The notes: generated from the sequence alone by a model not told the origin. A stretch of 64,000 nt of DNA from Paenibacillus tengchongensis (GCF_008973665.1 NZ_WACP01000010.1:62001-126000); one strand, 5' to 3'. Counted from the stretch's first letter, positions 35,583-44,607 are shown. Made by a program: numbers and translations.

Positions 35583-36968
35583 ATGACAGAACAACGGCTG
35601 CCCGCCGCTTATATGGAGAGTATTGGCGAGATGCTGGGACAGGAGACGGAGGCTTTCCGGGAAAGCTACAGTACACCGCGGACACAGGGACTTCGTTTCA
35701 ACATGTTAAAAAGCGTTCCCGGCCGCCGGGCCATCGAACAGGCCATAGCACACTTTGCCCTGACACCGGTTCCCTGGTGCCCGTCAGGCTATTATTATGA
35801 GGAGCCGGCCCGCCCCGGCCGCCACCCCTACCATACCGCCGGACTATATTATATTCAGGAGCCCTCGGCAATGTCCGCCGCTGAGCTGCTGTCGCCGCAG
35901 CCCGGCGAGACGGTGCTCGACCTTGCCGCCGCTCCCGGCGGCAAGACCACGCATATCGCTTCGCTAATGCAGGGACAAGGCCTGCTGGTCTCCAATGAAA
36001 TTCATCCGGAGCGGGCCAAGATTCTCGCCGAGAATGTGGAACGGCTCGGCATCGCCCATGCGCTGGTGGTCAGTGCGGCACCGGGGGAGCTGTCGCGGCG
36101 CTTTCCCGAAGCTTTTGACAAAATCATGCTCGATGCCCCTTGCTCCGGCGAAGGCATGTTCCGCAAGGACCCGGCCGCGATATCCGAATGGTCGCCTGCC
36201 CATGTCGAGATGTGCGCGGCGCGGCAGTGGGATATTCTGCAGGACGCCTACCTGATGCTTAAGCCGGGCGGAAGCATGGTTTATTCGACCTGCACCTTTA
36301 ACCGCAAGGAGAATGAGGAGACCATCGCCCGTTTTCTGGGCGCCTATGCCGACATAGAACTGGTAGAGCAGAAGCGGCTGTGGCCGCACCGGGCCAAAGG
36401 GGAGGGCCATTTCGTGGCGCTGCTGCGCAAGGCAGGGCAGGACGAGCCGGGTCCAAGCCGCGGCAAACGCAGCGGACGGGGCAAAGACGGGCAGAACATT
36501 CCTGCCGCTGCACGTGATGCCCTGAAGCAGTTCAGCGGCTGGGCCGCAGCGGAGCTGCCCGGCTACCGGACCGAAGGTGTACCGGTCATGTTCGGCGAGT
36601 CGCTATATCTGCTGCCCGAAGCGTTCCGGGACAGGCTGCATCTGGGCCTGCTGGACGGGCTGAAGGTGCCGCGCGCCGGGCTGCATGTGGCCCATCTGAA
36701 GAAGAACCGCATCGAGCCGGCCCATGCCCTGGCCATGGCCCTGCAGCCGGAACAAGCGGCGCGCGTCCATGATCTAGCGGCGGACAGCCTTGAACTTGCG
36801 GCCTGGCTGCGCGGCGAGAGCCTGCAGGTGCCTGCGGACCTGCACGGCTGGACCTTGGTCAGCGTGGACGGCCTGCCGCTGGGCTGGGGCAAGGCCAGCT
36901 CCGGCCAGCTTAAGAACCACCTGCCCAAGGGCTTGCGGATCCATAAAGGCTATTCGAGCGAAGCCTAG
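35583..36968 (+). CDS. RsmF-type 16S rRNA m5C methyltransferase, copy 1
   Basis: A 461-residue RsmB/NOP family enzyme. It has GLRFNMLKS and IQEPSAMSAAELL, the SAM site LDLAAAPGGKTTHIA (about 113-127), catalytic cysteines in DAPCSGEGMF and YSTCTFNRKENE, then an RNA-binding C-terminal domain (RsmF_methylt_CI plus PUA-like) ending in GWGKASSGQLKNHLPKGLR. It should place m5C on 16S rRNA. A paralogue of the same family lies at 40253-41935. The start follows AGGAGA. Confidence 0.9.
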   Translation: MTEQRLPAAYMESIGEMLGQETEAFRESYSTPRTQGLRFNMLKSVPGRRAIEQAIAHFALTPVPWCPSGYYYEEPARPGRHPYHTAGLYYIQEPSAMSAAELLSPQPGETVLDLAAAPGGKTTHIASLMQGQGLLVSNEIHPERAKILAENVERLGIAHALVVSAAPGELSRRFPEAFDKIMLDAPCSGEGMFRKDPAAISEWSPAHVEMCAARQWDILQDAYLMLKPGGSMVYSTCTFNRKENEETIARFLGAYADIELVEQKRLWPHRAKGEGHFVALLRKAGQDEPGPSRGKRSGRGKDGQNIPAAARDALKQFSGWAAAELPGYRTEGVPVMFGESLYLLPEAFRDRLHLGLLDGLKVPRAGLHVAHLKKNRIEPAHALAMALQPEQAARVHDLAADSLELAAWLRGESLQVPADLHGWTLVSVDGLPLGWGKASSGQLKNHLPKGLRIHKGYSSEA

Positions 36969-37290
36969 CTGCCGGATACAATTTCACTTACGAATACCAC
37001 ATAAAGGAATGGTGGCCAAATGGCCATCGGCGGACGTGTAATGGAAGCTTCGCATTCACCTGACTAACCGTCGCATATATTCACTGCTTATATGCACCTT
37101 ATAAATTTGAAATTCGCCATTGAATGCGAATGCTTGCCAATGATGCGTATGGATTGCAGCATATGCTAACTCATCAAGAACATTTTCTAATAAAATCAAC
37201 TATTTATTATAACGGCTGACTACTCTATCATTGACACTCTTGCTTGCTAACGAACCGTATAGCCCTTAGCTTGGAACAATCACCCTCTTT

Positions 37291-37437
37291 GCCGGCGTAA
37301 CGGACACAGGTGCACTTATTCATAGCGGATAGCCGAATTTCCGCGCATCTTCACTCACATAAGAGCTCTGGTGTCCAATACGCTGCCCAAAACACCTGAA
37401 TATTCAAAATAGCGTCATCTGGGTCCGTTACGGCGAA
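37291..37437. repeat. inverted-repeat element, about 147 bp
   Basis: The left end GGCGTAACGGACACAGGTGC reappears, inverted and about 75% identical over 28 bp, at the right end (37407-37437, CTGGGTCCGTTACGGCG). No transposase fragment lies inside. Upstream 36969-37290 is AT-rich and shows nothing recognisable. Confidence 0.55.
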
Positions 37438-37479
37438 AAACCGCTGAAACTATCGTCTTTCATTTTTTTGGTAAAAAGT

Positions 37480-37522
37480 AAAGACATAAAGCTAGCCCCT
37501 TGGAGAGCTGCCTTATGTCTTT
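37480..37522 (+). terminator. intrinsic terminator
   Basis: AAAGACATAA (37480-37489) pairs with TTATGTCTTT (37513-37522), followed by a T-rich tract. It may end transcripts from rsmF copy 1, although it lies 510 bp past the stop. Confidence 0.5.
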
Positions 37523-37610
37523 GCTTTTGCTTGTTTTTGCTTGTTTTTGCTTGTTTTTGCTTGTTTTTGCTTGTTTTTACTTGTTTTTGCTTGCTTTTGC
37601 TTTTGTATTG
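37521..37610. repeat. 10-bp tandem repeat
   Basis: TTGTTTTTGC occurs about seven times in register from 37531, with one A-for-G variant at 37571-37580 and degenerate copies at both ends. Confidence 0.9.
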
Positions 37611-37634
37611 CTACTTCCTCTGTCCTTGCTCTTA

Positions 37635-37760
37635 GTGCCTCTGCTCTTGCTCTTAACGTCTCTGCTCCTGCTCTAAGTGCCTCTGCTCTTGCTCTTAACG
37701 TCTCTGCTCCTGCTCTTAGTGCCTCTGCTCTTGCTCTTAATGTCTCTGTTTTTGCCCCTG
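37635..37760. repeat. 42-bp minisatellite
   Basis: GTGCCTCTGCTCTTGCTCTT begins copies at 37635, 37677 and 37719, exactly 42 bp apart and nearly identical; the third decays into TTTTTGCCCC repeats. The plus strand is almost pure pyrimidine plus G. It lies downstream of the HAD gene. Confidence 0.9.
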
Positions 37761-37832
37761 TTTTTGCCCCTGTTTTTGCCTTTTGCCTCTTCCCTTACCC
37801 TTGCTTTAACTTTTATTTCTATTCCGTTACCC

Positions 37833-38633
37833 TCACGACAAGCAATACTTCACCAGAGCGTCCCGTACACCGTGCTCATTGTTCGTTCCGGTCACAGCAC
37901 CCGCTGCCGCTTTCACCTCAAGCGGGGAGTTGTCCATGGCTACGCCAAGCCCCGCGTAAGTAAGCATGGAAATATCATTATAATAATTGCCGATGGCCAG
38001 CACTTCTTCACGGACGATTCCAAGCTTTGCTGCCAGTTGCTTCAGGGCGTTGCCTTTGGAGGCCTCCGGGTGCATGAAATCGATGAAAAATTCGCCGCTG
38101 CGTAATACGTTGTACTGCTGGGTCCATGTAGCCCACTCCCGCTGAGCCTCGTCCAGAATCTCCGGCTTCGTAAACACCGTGAACTTCACCACCGGCTCGC
38201 GGAACTCCTCCCAGGCCGGCAGCGAGGCCGGCATGATGCGGAAATGCTCATACATATAGAGCGCTTCTTTCGTCAGGTTCTCTACATTATCCACGTACAT
38301 ATCAAAGGCCGTATTGATGTCAAAATGAATGGACCGCTCGCGGCAGTAATCAATATACGGATCAAGCCCGCGTGCATCCATCGCATATTGATGCAGCACC
38401 TTGCGGTCCTCCACACGCACCGTGGCCGCACCGTTGTGGCCCAGCACATACCCGCTTAGGCCCAGCTCTTCCATAAAAGGCAGCGAGTTCTGCGGGCTGC
38501 GTCCCGTACAGAGTACGATTTGCCCGCCTTGGCGGGTCACCTCCGCAATTGCCTCCTTGTTCTCGGCACTGAGCCGGTGGTCATCGTCCAGCAGCGTTCC
38601 GTCCACATCCAGGGCAATCAGTTTGTATTTCAT
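37833..38633 (-). CDS. Cof-type HAD-IIB family phosphatase
   Basis: A 266-residue hydrolase. HAD motif I is ALDVDGTLLDDDHRLS (7-22), motif II LCTGRSPQN, motif III lysine in EASKGNALKQL, and motif IV IGNYYNDISML (GDxxND variant with N for D). The Cof cap domain lies in between. It probably dephosphorylates sugar phosphates or flavin-type metabolites. The change of GDxxND to GNYYND is notable but occurs in some family members. Confidence 0.9.
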   Translation of the reverse strand: MKYKLIALDVDGTLLDDDHRLSAENKEAIAEVTRQGGQIVLCTGRSPQNSLPFMEELGLSGYVLGHNGAATVRVEDRKVLHQYAMDARGLDPYIDYCRERSIHFDINTAFDMYVDNVENLTKEALYMYEHFRIMPASLPAWEEFREPVVKFTVFTKPEILDEAQREWATWTQQYNVLRSGEFFIDFMHPEASKGNALKQLAAKLGIVREEVLAIGNYYNDISMLTYAGLGVAMDNSPLEVKAAAGAVTGTNNEHGVRDALVKYCLS

Positions 38634-38732
38634 ACTCCACCATCCTTGTCTCTTACGATCTCTATTTATAAGCTGTAAATGGATAGCGATTTAAACGAAG
38701 TTTTGGCTCCTATCCGGCCGCCCACCCTCAGA

Positions 38733-38975
38733 TTTCCAAATTTTGCGGTTTTGCGGTAGAAACTCGTGACAGTCAGCGCGCATTAGTTGGAAAATCGCCA
38801 CCTAATTTCCTCTTTACGGAGACAACCAACAAACTAATTGGAAATCCGCCACTTAAAATGGACGAAAATTAAGGATCAACCCCATATCATTCAAATTAAG
38901 TGGCGAAAATCGAACTAGATAGCTGATACCCGTAACAATGCCAAAATTAGTTTGCGAAAATCCATCTATTTGCAT
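38733..38975. repeat. intergenic 51-bp-period repeat, locus C
   Basis: Units begin at 38784 (TAGTTGGAAAATCGCCACCT), 38835 (TAATTGGAAATCCGCCACTT), 38897 (TAAGTGGCGAAAATCG) and 38948 (TAGTTTGCGAAAATCC). Spacing is 51, 62 and 51 bp; a decayed unit fits at 38733. The first unit is itself an imperfect palindrome. No gene is supported in 38634-39489. Confidence 0.75.
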
Positions 38976-39180
38976 AACTTCCCGCACCAGTCCTTCTATC
39001 AGTATATCCAGGCCATGTAAGTGCTCTTCTTTGCTTCGGTAAACCAAGTATAAAAGAAAACACGCGCTGAGCGGAAGGGATTAGCCTCCTGACTGTCCTG
39101 GTTCATTACTTGTCCGGACTCCTCAGTTGCTCACCCTCATCAGCCATTTCAGCCCACACGGCCAATTCACCCTGCACCAG

Positions 39181-39300
39181 CCAGTTCTCCACTGCAACAG
39201 CCAGTTCTCCACTGCACCAGCCCATTCTCCACTGCACCAGCCCATTCTCCACTGCAATAGCCCATTCTCCACTGCAATAGCCCATTCTCCCTGCACAGCT
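39181..39300. repeat. 20-bp tandem repeat
   Basis: Six units of 20 bp such as CCCATTCTCCACTGCACCAG run without a gap; related copies (CTGCACCAGCCAGTTCGCT) recur at 39399-39440. Decayed copies fill the space between. Confidence 0.9.
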
Positions 39301-39489
39301 TGTTCAGCCTACACAATCCATTCCCCATGCACAACCATTTCTCCCTGCACTGCCAGCTCAGCCTACACAGCTGAATCACCGCTGCATTAGCAGTTCGCTC
39401 TGCACCAGCCAGTTCGCTCTGCACCAGCCAGTTCACCCTATGTAGCGATCTCACCCTGCACAGCCCTACAAGCGATCAGGAGTTACCGC

Positions 39490-40248
39490 CTAAGCTTCCC
39501 CCGCCGGGGCAAGCAGCTTCAGTTCTTCCTCCGTCAGCTCCCGGTACGATCCGGGCGCCAGGCGCTCATCGAGCTGCAGGGCACCCATGGAGACGCGCTT
39601 GAGGAAAACCACCTTTTTGCCGACCGCCTGGAACATCCGCTTGACCTGATGAAACTTCCCTTCGGTAATGGTCAGCGAGATATAAGAGATCGTCTTCGTG
39701 CCGCGTTCTCGGCTCAGGATGGTCAGCTGTGCAGGCTGTGTGACATAGCCGTCGTCCAGCTCCACACCGGCTGCGAACGCCGCGACATCCTCCGCGTCCA
39801 CCTCGCCTTCCACCGTCGCCTCATAGGTCTTCGGCACATGCTTGCGCGGCGACAGCAGCTCATGGGCGAGCTGCCCGTCATTGGTGAGCAGCAGCAGTCC
39901 CACCGTGTCTTTATCCAGCCGTCCTACCGGAAAAGGTTCAAACTGCACCTGCTCCGGCCGGAGCAGGTCCAGCACCGTCCGGTCCCGTTTGTCTTCGGTA
40001 GCGGACAATACACCTGCCGGCTTATTCATCATCAGATAGATGTATTCACGGTAAACTACCCGTTCCCCTCGGACCTCCAACTCATCACGGTAAGGGTCCA
40101 CATGGGCGCCGCTGTCTTTGACCACTTTGCCATTCACGCTCACCAGCCCCTGTTTGGCGAGCTTGCGGATATCGCTGCGCGAACCGATCCCCATATGGGA
40201 CAGCACCTTGTCGATCCGCAGTTTTTTGCCGCCTTCATTCATCGCCAT
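39490..40248 (-). CDS. RsuA/RluB-family rRNA pseudouridine synthase
   Basis: A 252-residue enzyme. ATG 40248 is 10 bases after GGAGGTGG, which lies inside the tail of the upstream gene. S4 RNA-binding domain at 9-55 (LRIDKVLSHMGIGSRSDIRK), then the catalytic domain with GRLDKDTVGLLLLTNDG (aspartate in GRLD) and the conserved KTYEATVEG and GKFHQVKRMF. It isomerises a uridine in 16S or 23S rRNA; the E. coli equivalent of this subfamily acts on 16S U516. It directly follows an rRNA methyltransferase gene, 4 bp away. Confidence 0.92.
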   Translation of the reverse strand: MAMNEGGKKLRIDKVLSHMGIGSRSDIRKLAKQGLVSVNGKVVKDSGAHVDPYRDELEVRGERVVYREYIYLMMNKPAGVLSATEDKRDRTVLDLLRPEQVQFEPFPVGRLDKDTVGLLLLTNDGQLAHELLSPRKHVPKTYEATVEGEVDAEDVAAFAAGVELDDGYVTQPAQLTILSRERGTKTISYISLTITEGKFHQVKRMFQAVGKKVVFLKRVSMGALQLDERLAPGSYRELTEEELKLLAPAGEA

Positions 40249-40252
40249 AATC

Positions 40253-41935
40253 TTAAGTCCACCTCCATCCAGCCGGATATTCATTCTTCAGTATCCCGTC
40301 CTGCCATTTGCCCCAGCCTGCGCTGTAGCCGTCCACGCAGACAAGCACATAGCCTTTCGCGCCGCAGTCTTCCTTCAGCATCAGCCGCTCTGCCGGGATC
40401 GACAGAGTCTCCCCTTTCAGATAGGAGACCGCTTCACCGGCCGCCGCTGATAGCGAGAGACTGCGGCGGCATTCCTCCGGCCGCAAAGCCGTGGCCAGTG
40501 GATGGCCGGGAATGAACCGGCCGTTGCGCACTTGGCCCATATACCAGCCCGGCCGGACGGTCTTCAGTCCGGCCAGCGCCTCCTGGGGGACCGGCGAGAG
40601 ATACAGGTGCTCGCCGAACAGCACAGGTTGACCCGCTGGTGTCCAGCCCAGCTGGTCCCGGGTGAACTCGGCCCAAGCGGCGAACAGCTCGTCCGCACTC
40701 CCTGCCACTCTGCGGCTTCCTGCTCCGCCGCTCTGGCTGCCGGAGCGGCCGCCTTTGCCGGCGCGTCCGGCTTTCGTCCGGTCCGCCTGCCCTTTCGCTT
40801 CCCGTTCAGCCTGCAGACGTCCCGGGCCCCTGCCGTCGCCACGGCTGTCCGGCAGGCCACGCCCGGAGATGCGCAGCGGCTTATCCGTCCCTGTATCACC
40901 TGCTTTCGTCTCTGTATAACCTGCTTCCGCACCCATACCGTCTGCTTTCGCCCCTGCATCGCCTGCTTCCGCACCCATACCGTCTGCTTTCGCCCCTGTA
41001 TAACCTGCTTCCGTACCCGTATCACCGCTTTCCACCCCGGCAGCACCGCAATGGCGCAGCACCGCCATGAAATGGCCCTCGCCCTTTACCTTGTGCGGCC
41101 ACAGGCGCGCCGCCTCAGGCACATCGCCGAGCCCGCAGGCAAAAGCGCCGGTTCCGCCGGCGGGAACCGGCGTAAACTCCGGATGCCCGGCCAGGAACTC
41201 GCCGATCATCCCTTCATTCTCTTCGACCGCAAACGTGCAGGTCGAATAAACCATCGTCCCGCCCGGCTTCAGCGCCTTGGCCGCGCTCGCGAGAATCTCG
41301 CGCTGCATCGCGGCATACTTCAGGGGCGTGTCCGGGTTCCACTGCTTAACCATATCCTCGTCCTTGCGGAACATCCCTTCGCCGGAGCACGGCGCATCAA
41401 TGAGAATCCGGTCGAAGAAGCCGGTGAAAGCCGCTGCGATCCGCTCCGGGCTTTCATTCAGCACGATTCCGTTACGCACCCCGTACAGCTCCAGATTCTT
41501 GGCCAGCGCCTTGGTCCGCTCCGGATGCAGGTCATTGCTGACCAGCATCCCTTTGCCTTGCAGCTTGGCCGCGATCTGCGTCGACTTGCCTCCGGGAGCC
41601 GCGCATAAATCCAGCACCCGGTCGCCCGGCTGCACATTCAGCAGCTCCACCGGAGCCATGGCGCTCGGCTCCTGGATATAATACAGCCCGGCATGGTAGT
41701 AAGGATGCTTGCCGGGCCGGGCTCCTTCTTCCGTGTAAAATCCGCCGGGACACCACGGAATAGATTCGAGAGCAAACGGCGCCAGCTCCCGGAAGCGTTC
41801 CACCGTTATTTTTAAAGTATTGACCCGTATTCCGCCGTAAGGCGCATCCTGGTAGGTCTGCATGAACCTTTCATACTCTTCTCCGAGCAGCTCCTGCATC
41901 TTACTCATGAAAGCGCCGGGTAATTGCACCGCCAT
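40253..41935 (-). CDS. RsmF-type 16S rRNA m5C methyltransferase, copy 2, with repeat insert
   Basis: A 560-residue paralogue of the copy at 35583-36968. The catalytic core is intact: IQEPSAMAPVELLNVQPG, LDLCAAPGGKSTQIA, DAPCSGEGMF and YSTCTFAVEENE. Between core and C-terminal RNA-binding domain (about 300-405) sits a Gly/Ala/Asp/Lys-rich insert with tandem 14-residue units (AKADGMGAEAGDAG) and then a basic Arg/Gly/Ser stretch. The insert explains the extra 100 residues over copy 1. Starts after GCAGGAGG; transcribed with the pseudouridine synthase. Confidence 0.9.
   Translation of the reverse strand: MAVQLPGAFMSKMQELLGEEYERFMQTYQDAPYGGIRVNTLKITVERFRELAPFALESIPWCPGGFYTEEGARPGKHPYYHAGLYYIQEPSAMAPVELLNVQPGDRVLDLCAAPGGKSTQIAAKLQGKGMLVSNDLHPERTKALAKNLELYGVRNGIVLNESPERIAAAFTGFFDRILIDAPCSGEGMFRKDEDMVKQWNPDTPLKYAAMQREILASAAKALKPGGTMVYSTCTFAVEENEGMIGEFLAGHPEFTPVPAGGTGAFACGLGDVPEAARLWPHKVKGEGHFMAVLRHCGAAGVESGDTGTEAGYTGAKADGMGAEAGDAGAKADGMGAEAGYTETKAGDTGTDKPLRISGRGLPDSRGDGRGPGRLQAEREAKGQADRTKAGRAGKGGRSGSQSGGAGSRRVAGSADELFAAWAEFTRDQLGWTPAGQPVLFGEHLYLSPVPQEALAGLKTVRPGWYMGQVRNGRFIPGHPLATALRPEECRRSLSLSAAAGEAVSYLKGETLSIPAERLMLKEDCGAKGYVLVCVDGYSAGWGKWQDGILKNEYPAGWRWT
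40900..41035. repeat. 42-bp coding tandem repeat inside rsmF copy 2
   Basis: CTGCTTCCGCACCCATACCG begins at 40921 and again at 40963, with a diverged copy at 41005, 42 bp apart each. The period is a multiple of three, so length changes would keep the frame. Confidence 0.9.
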
Positions 41936-41980
41936 CTGCCGTCCTCCTGCTTGTCCCCGGTTTAGGGGCTATGAATAATT

Positions 41981-42008
41981 TCAGGAACACCCGGCATGGG
42001 TGCTCCTG
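41981..42008 (-). terminator. hairpin terminator of the pyrD operon
   Basis: TCAGGAACACCC and GGGTGCTCCTGA pair around GGCAT, with one mismatch, just past the DUF309 gene stop on the minus strand; the T-run is weak. Confidence 0.55.
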
Positions 42009-42021
42009 AATAAAGTTAAAC

Positions 42022-42474
42022 CTATTTGTGCCGCTTGGGCCGCGGCGGCCGCGGGCCTCTCTGCTGCTGTTGATTAGGCTCGATCTGCCCGGCTGCCGCT
42101 TCGACCGCCCGGGCCAGCTCCGGATCCGTAATCTCAAGGGTCAGGTCGTAATAAGCAAACGGCTCCTCAGCATAACGTTCCAGCCGCAAAGTATACACCC
42201 CGGTCTCCCGGACCAGCTTGCCCATATCAATACCCAGCGTCCGGTCCGGATATTCCCGCAGCACCCGGTGGGCGTTCTCCAGCATCAAGGTCCCGCCGCG
42301 CACATTGCCGTTCCGGAAGTGATACAGCCCTACGGCAACCTGAAGGAGAGCTTTGTATAGCGGGTCGCGGTCCTTAGCCAGCCATAATTCCTCCAGCACC
42401 TCATGGCATTCGAAATAATCGCGGTCGCGGTTGAAGTAAACCAGGTAAGCCAGATAGAGCGGTTCATAGCCCAT
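42022..42474 (-). CDS. DUF309 domain-containing protein
   Basis: A 150-residue helical protein. Residues 12-60 contain VYFNRDRDYFECHEVLEELW followed by LLQVAVGLYHFRNGN, the DUF309 signature. The last 25 residues are a basic Gln/Arg/Pro tail (QQQQRGPRPPRPKRHK). The function of the family is unknown. Start overlaps the RelQ-like gene stop by 11 bp, so the two are coupled. Confidence 0.88.
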   Translation of the reverse strand: MGYEPLYLAYLVYFNRDRDYFECHEVLEELWLAKDRDPLYKALLQVAVGLYHFRNGNVRGGTLMLENAHRVLREYPDRTLGIDMGKLVRETGVYTLRLERYAEEPFAYYDLTLEITDPELARAVEAAAGQIEPNQQQQRGPRPPRPKRHK

Positions 42475-43276
42475 CCGGGATATTGTCCTTCTTGGCCTTA
42501 GAGATCATTCCCCGTACATGCTCCAGCAGCTCCTTCATCGCTTCCATATCGTGGGCCTGCCAGATCTCGTTGAATTTCTGCTGGCTTTCGATCGCCTCAT
42601 TGACCAGGTGGTAGAAATACAGCTGATGAATCGCATGCAGCACCTGCGTGGTCGTATTCGAATTTTCTTCGAACGTCTTCTGCGCATCGAGAATTTCGTC
42701 GCGGATGCTCGACATTTCACTGTCCAGGATCGCAGCGGCTTCCGCTGCAGTCTTCAGCCGCTGGCGCATTTCATCAGGCAGGCTCTCCCGGTATTTATAA
42801 TTGAGCGAGTGCTCGATCGTCGCCCAGAAATTCATCGCCAGCGTGCGGATCTGAATTTCAGCCAGCACAATCTTTTGCCCGAGCGCTGTCTGCACCGGAT
42901 ATTTAATAATCATATGGAAGCTGCGGTAGCCGCTTTCCTTATAATTGGTGATATAGTCCTTCTCATACAATACCTCAAGGTCCTTGCGGGCCCGGATATA
43001 TTCAGCCACCCGGCGGATATCCTCGACGAATTGGCACATAATGCGGATGCCGGCGATATCCTCGATCCCGGTCTCCAGGTCCTCCATCTTCACGTTCAGG
43101 CGTTTGGCTTTTTCCAGAATGCTGGACAGCCGCTTCACGCGGCCGGTCACGAACTCGATCGGCGTATATTCTTCTCTTTTCTTGAGCTCCGCGCGCATCG
43201 TTTTAAATTTAACCTTCAATTCTTCCACTGTCTGTTCATAAGGAAGCAAAAAAGTTCCCCAGTCTCTGCCGTCCAT
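42464..43276 (-). CDS. small (p)ppGpp synthetase (RelQ/YjbM-like)
   Basis: About 270 residues, longer than the 211 of B. subtilis RelQ. It lacks a hydrolase domain. The synthetase core shows EDIAGIRIMCQFVEDIRRV, GYRSFHMII and EIQIRTLAMNFWATIEHSLN. The C-terminal helices (FNEIWQAHDMEAMKELLEHV) are typical of the family. It makes the alarmone ppGpp from GTP/GDP and ATP. ATG 43276 is favoured by GGAGG nine bases upstream; ATG 43282 is too close. Co-transcribed with pyrD, which links pyrimidine synthesis and stringent control by position. Confidence 0.9.
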   Translation of the reverse strand: MDGRDWGTFLLPYEQTVEELKVKFKTMRAELKKREEYTPIEFVTGRVKRLSSILEKAKRLNVKMEDLETGIEDIAGIRIMCQFVEDIRRVAEYIRARKDLEVLYEKDYITNYKESGYRSFHMIIKYPVQTALGQKIVLAEIQIRTLAMNFWATIEHSLNYKYRESLPDEMRQRLKTAAEAAAILDSEMSSIRDEILDAQKTFEENSNTTTQVLHAIHQLYFYHLVNEAIESQQKFNEIWQAHDMEAMKELLEHVRGMISKAKKDNIPDGL

Positions 43277-43304
43277 CGCCATTGTCCTCCTGTCCATTCA
43301 TCCT

Positions 43305-44399
43305 TCAGTAATGATCTGCGCCCACCGCTTCCAGGATATTCCGGTAACCGTCACGGCGCAGCAGCTGCCGCAGTCCGGCATGCAGCCGGCGGTTAATCTC
43401 CGGCCCTTCATAGATGAGAGCTGTATAAATCTCAACCAGGCTTGCGCCTGCCCGTATCTTGTCGTAAGCGTCCTGGCTCGTAAAAATCCCGCCAGAGCCG
43501 ATAATCGGCAGCTTGCCCCCGGTCTGGCTGTAAATGCGGCGAATGACCTCCGTGGACCGGTCGCGCAGCGGTTTGCCGCTGAGGCCGCCGGTTTCGCCCG
43601 CTTTCTCGCTCTTCAGCCCCTCCCGGGAGAGCGTCGTGTTGGTGGCGATTACGCCGTCCACACCCGCTTCCGTCAGTGTATGTACCATATATTCAAGCTC
43701 GGCGTCGCTCACGTCGGGAGCAATCTTCACGAGCAGACTTTTGGCAGAGCCGCTGTTCCTTCGCTGGAAATCCATTTCCTCCTTAACCTCTGCCAAGAGC
43801 CGGGTTAAGTCGCTGCCGTGCTGCAGACTCCGCAGGTCAGGCGTATTCGGCGAGCTGATATTCACCACAAAAAAATCGCCGTACGGATACAGCGTCCGGA
43901 TACACTGCCGGTAATCCTCATGGGCCTGCTCGTTGGGGGTCACTTTGTTCTTGCCGATATTCACCGCAACCGGAATCCGGCGCCTCTTCAGAGCCGCAAG
44001 CCGGCCCGCCATCGCCTCGGCCCCTTCATTGTTGAAGCCCATCCGGTTGATCAGCGCTTCATCCGGCACCAGCCGGAACAGCCGAGGGCTGTCGTTGCCC
44101 GGCTGACCCTTGGGGGTCACCGTGCCCACTTCCATAAAGCCGAAGCCGATCGAAGAGAAGCCACCGACCGCTTCCGCGTTCTTGTCGAGGCCGGCAGCCA
44201 GTCCCACCGGGCTGGGAAAATGAACACCAAACAGATCGACCGCCAGATCGGGCGTTTCGGGCACGCCGTACATCAGGCGCATGCCCGCGCTGCCGCCGGG
44301 GACGAAGGCCGCCTTGCTCAGTCCGCCGATTACGAAGTGATGCGCCTGCTCCGGGTCCATTTTAAAAAAAATCGGTTTACCAAGATGTCGATACAGCAC
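43305..44399 (-). CDS. pyrD: dihydroorotate dehydrogenase (quinone), class 2
   Basis: A 364-residue membrane-associated flavoenzyme that oxidises dihydroorotate to orotate and feeds electrons to quinone. Class 2 is indicated by the N-terminal helix (MLYRHLGKPIFFKMDPEQAH) and by VGLAAGLDKNAEAVGG, GFGFMEVGTVTP, VVNISSPNTPDLR and the serine base in that loop. Most Firmicutes with a full pyr operon use the class 1B NAD-linked enzyme instead, so this stand-alone class 2 gene is notable. Start is GTG 44399, eight bases after AAGGAG. Confidence 0.94.
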   Translation of the reverse strand: MLYRHLGKPIFFKMDPEQAHHFVIGGLSKAAFVPGGSAGMRLMYGVPETPDLAVDLFGVHFPSPVGLAAGLDKNAEAVGGFSSIGFGFMEVGTVTPKGQPGNDSPRLFRLVPDEALINRMGFNNEGAEAMAGRLAALKRRRIPVAVNIGKNKVTPNEQAHEDYRQCIRTLYPYGDFFVVNISSPNTPDLRSLQHGSDLTRLLAEVKEEMDFQRRNSGSAKSLLVKIAPDVSDAELEYMVHTLTEAGVDGVIATNTTLSREGLKSEKAGETGGLSGKPLRDRSTEVIRRIYSQTGGKLPIIGSGGIFTSQDAYDKIRAGASLVEIYTALIYEGPEINRRLHAGLRQLLRRDGYRNILEAVGADHY

Positions 44400-44607
44400 C
44401 GTTCTCGCTCCTTCAAGGGATAACCCGTGTTGACCACCAATTCCCCGTATCTGTATAGTTTCTTCTTAATTTTATCCGTTTCCGGGGCAAAAGAAAAGTT
44501 TTTTACCGGGTCCGGTCCAGGTCCCCGAGGGCGCGGTATAGTAATTTTACGGCAAACCCATTACAATGTAAGGGTAATCAACGATTAAAGAAAGAAGGAT
44601 GACAATT

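Noticed and set aside
37541-37963. 140-codon plus-strand frame across the minisatellites
   Set aside because: The product is only the translated repeats (SALALNVSAPAL units) and overlaps the HAD gene; no ribosome binding site.
38853-39047. 64-codon minus-strand frame
   Set aside because: It lies within the 51-bp repeat locus and has no binding site; the open frame is by chance.
39181-39440. CRISPR array
   Set aside because: The 20-bp units are contiguous with no unique spacers, and no cas genes are present.
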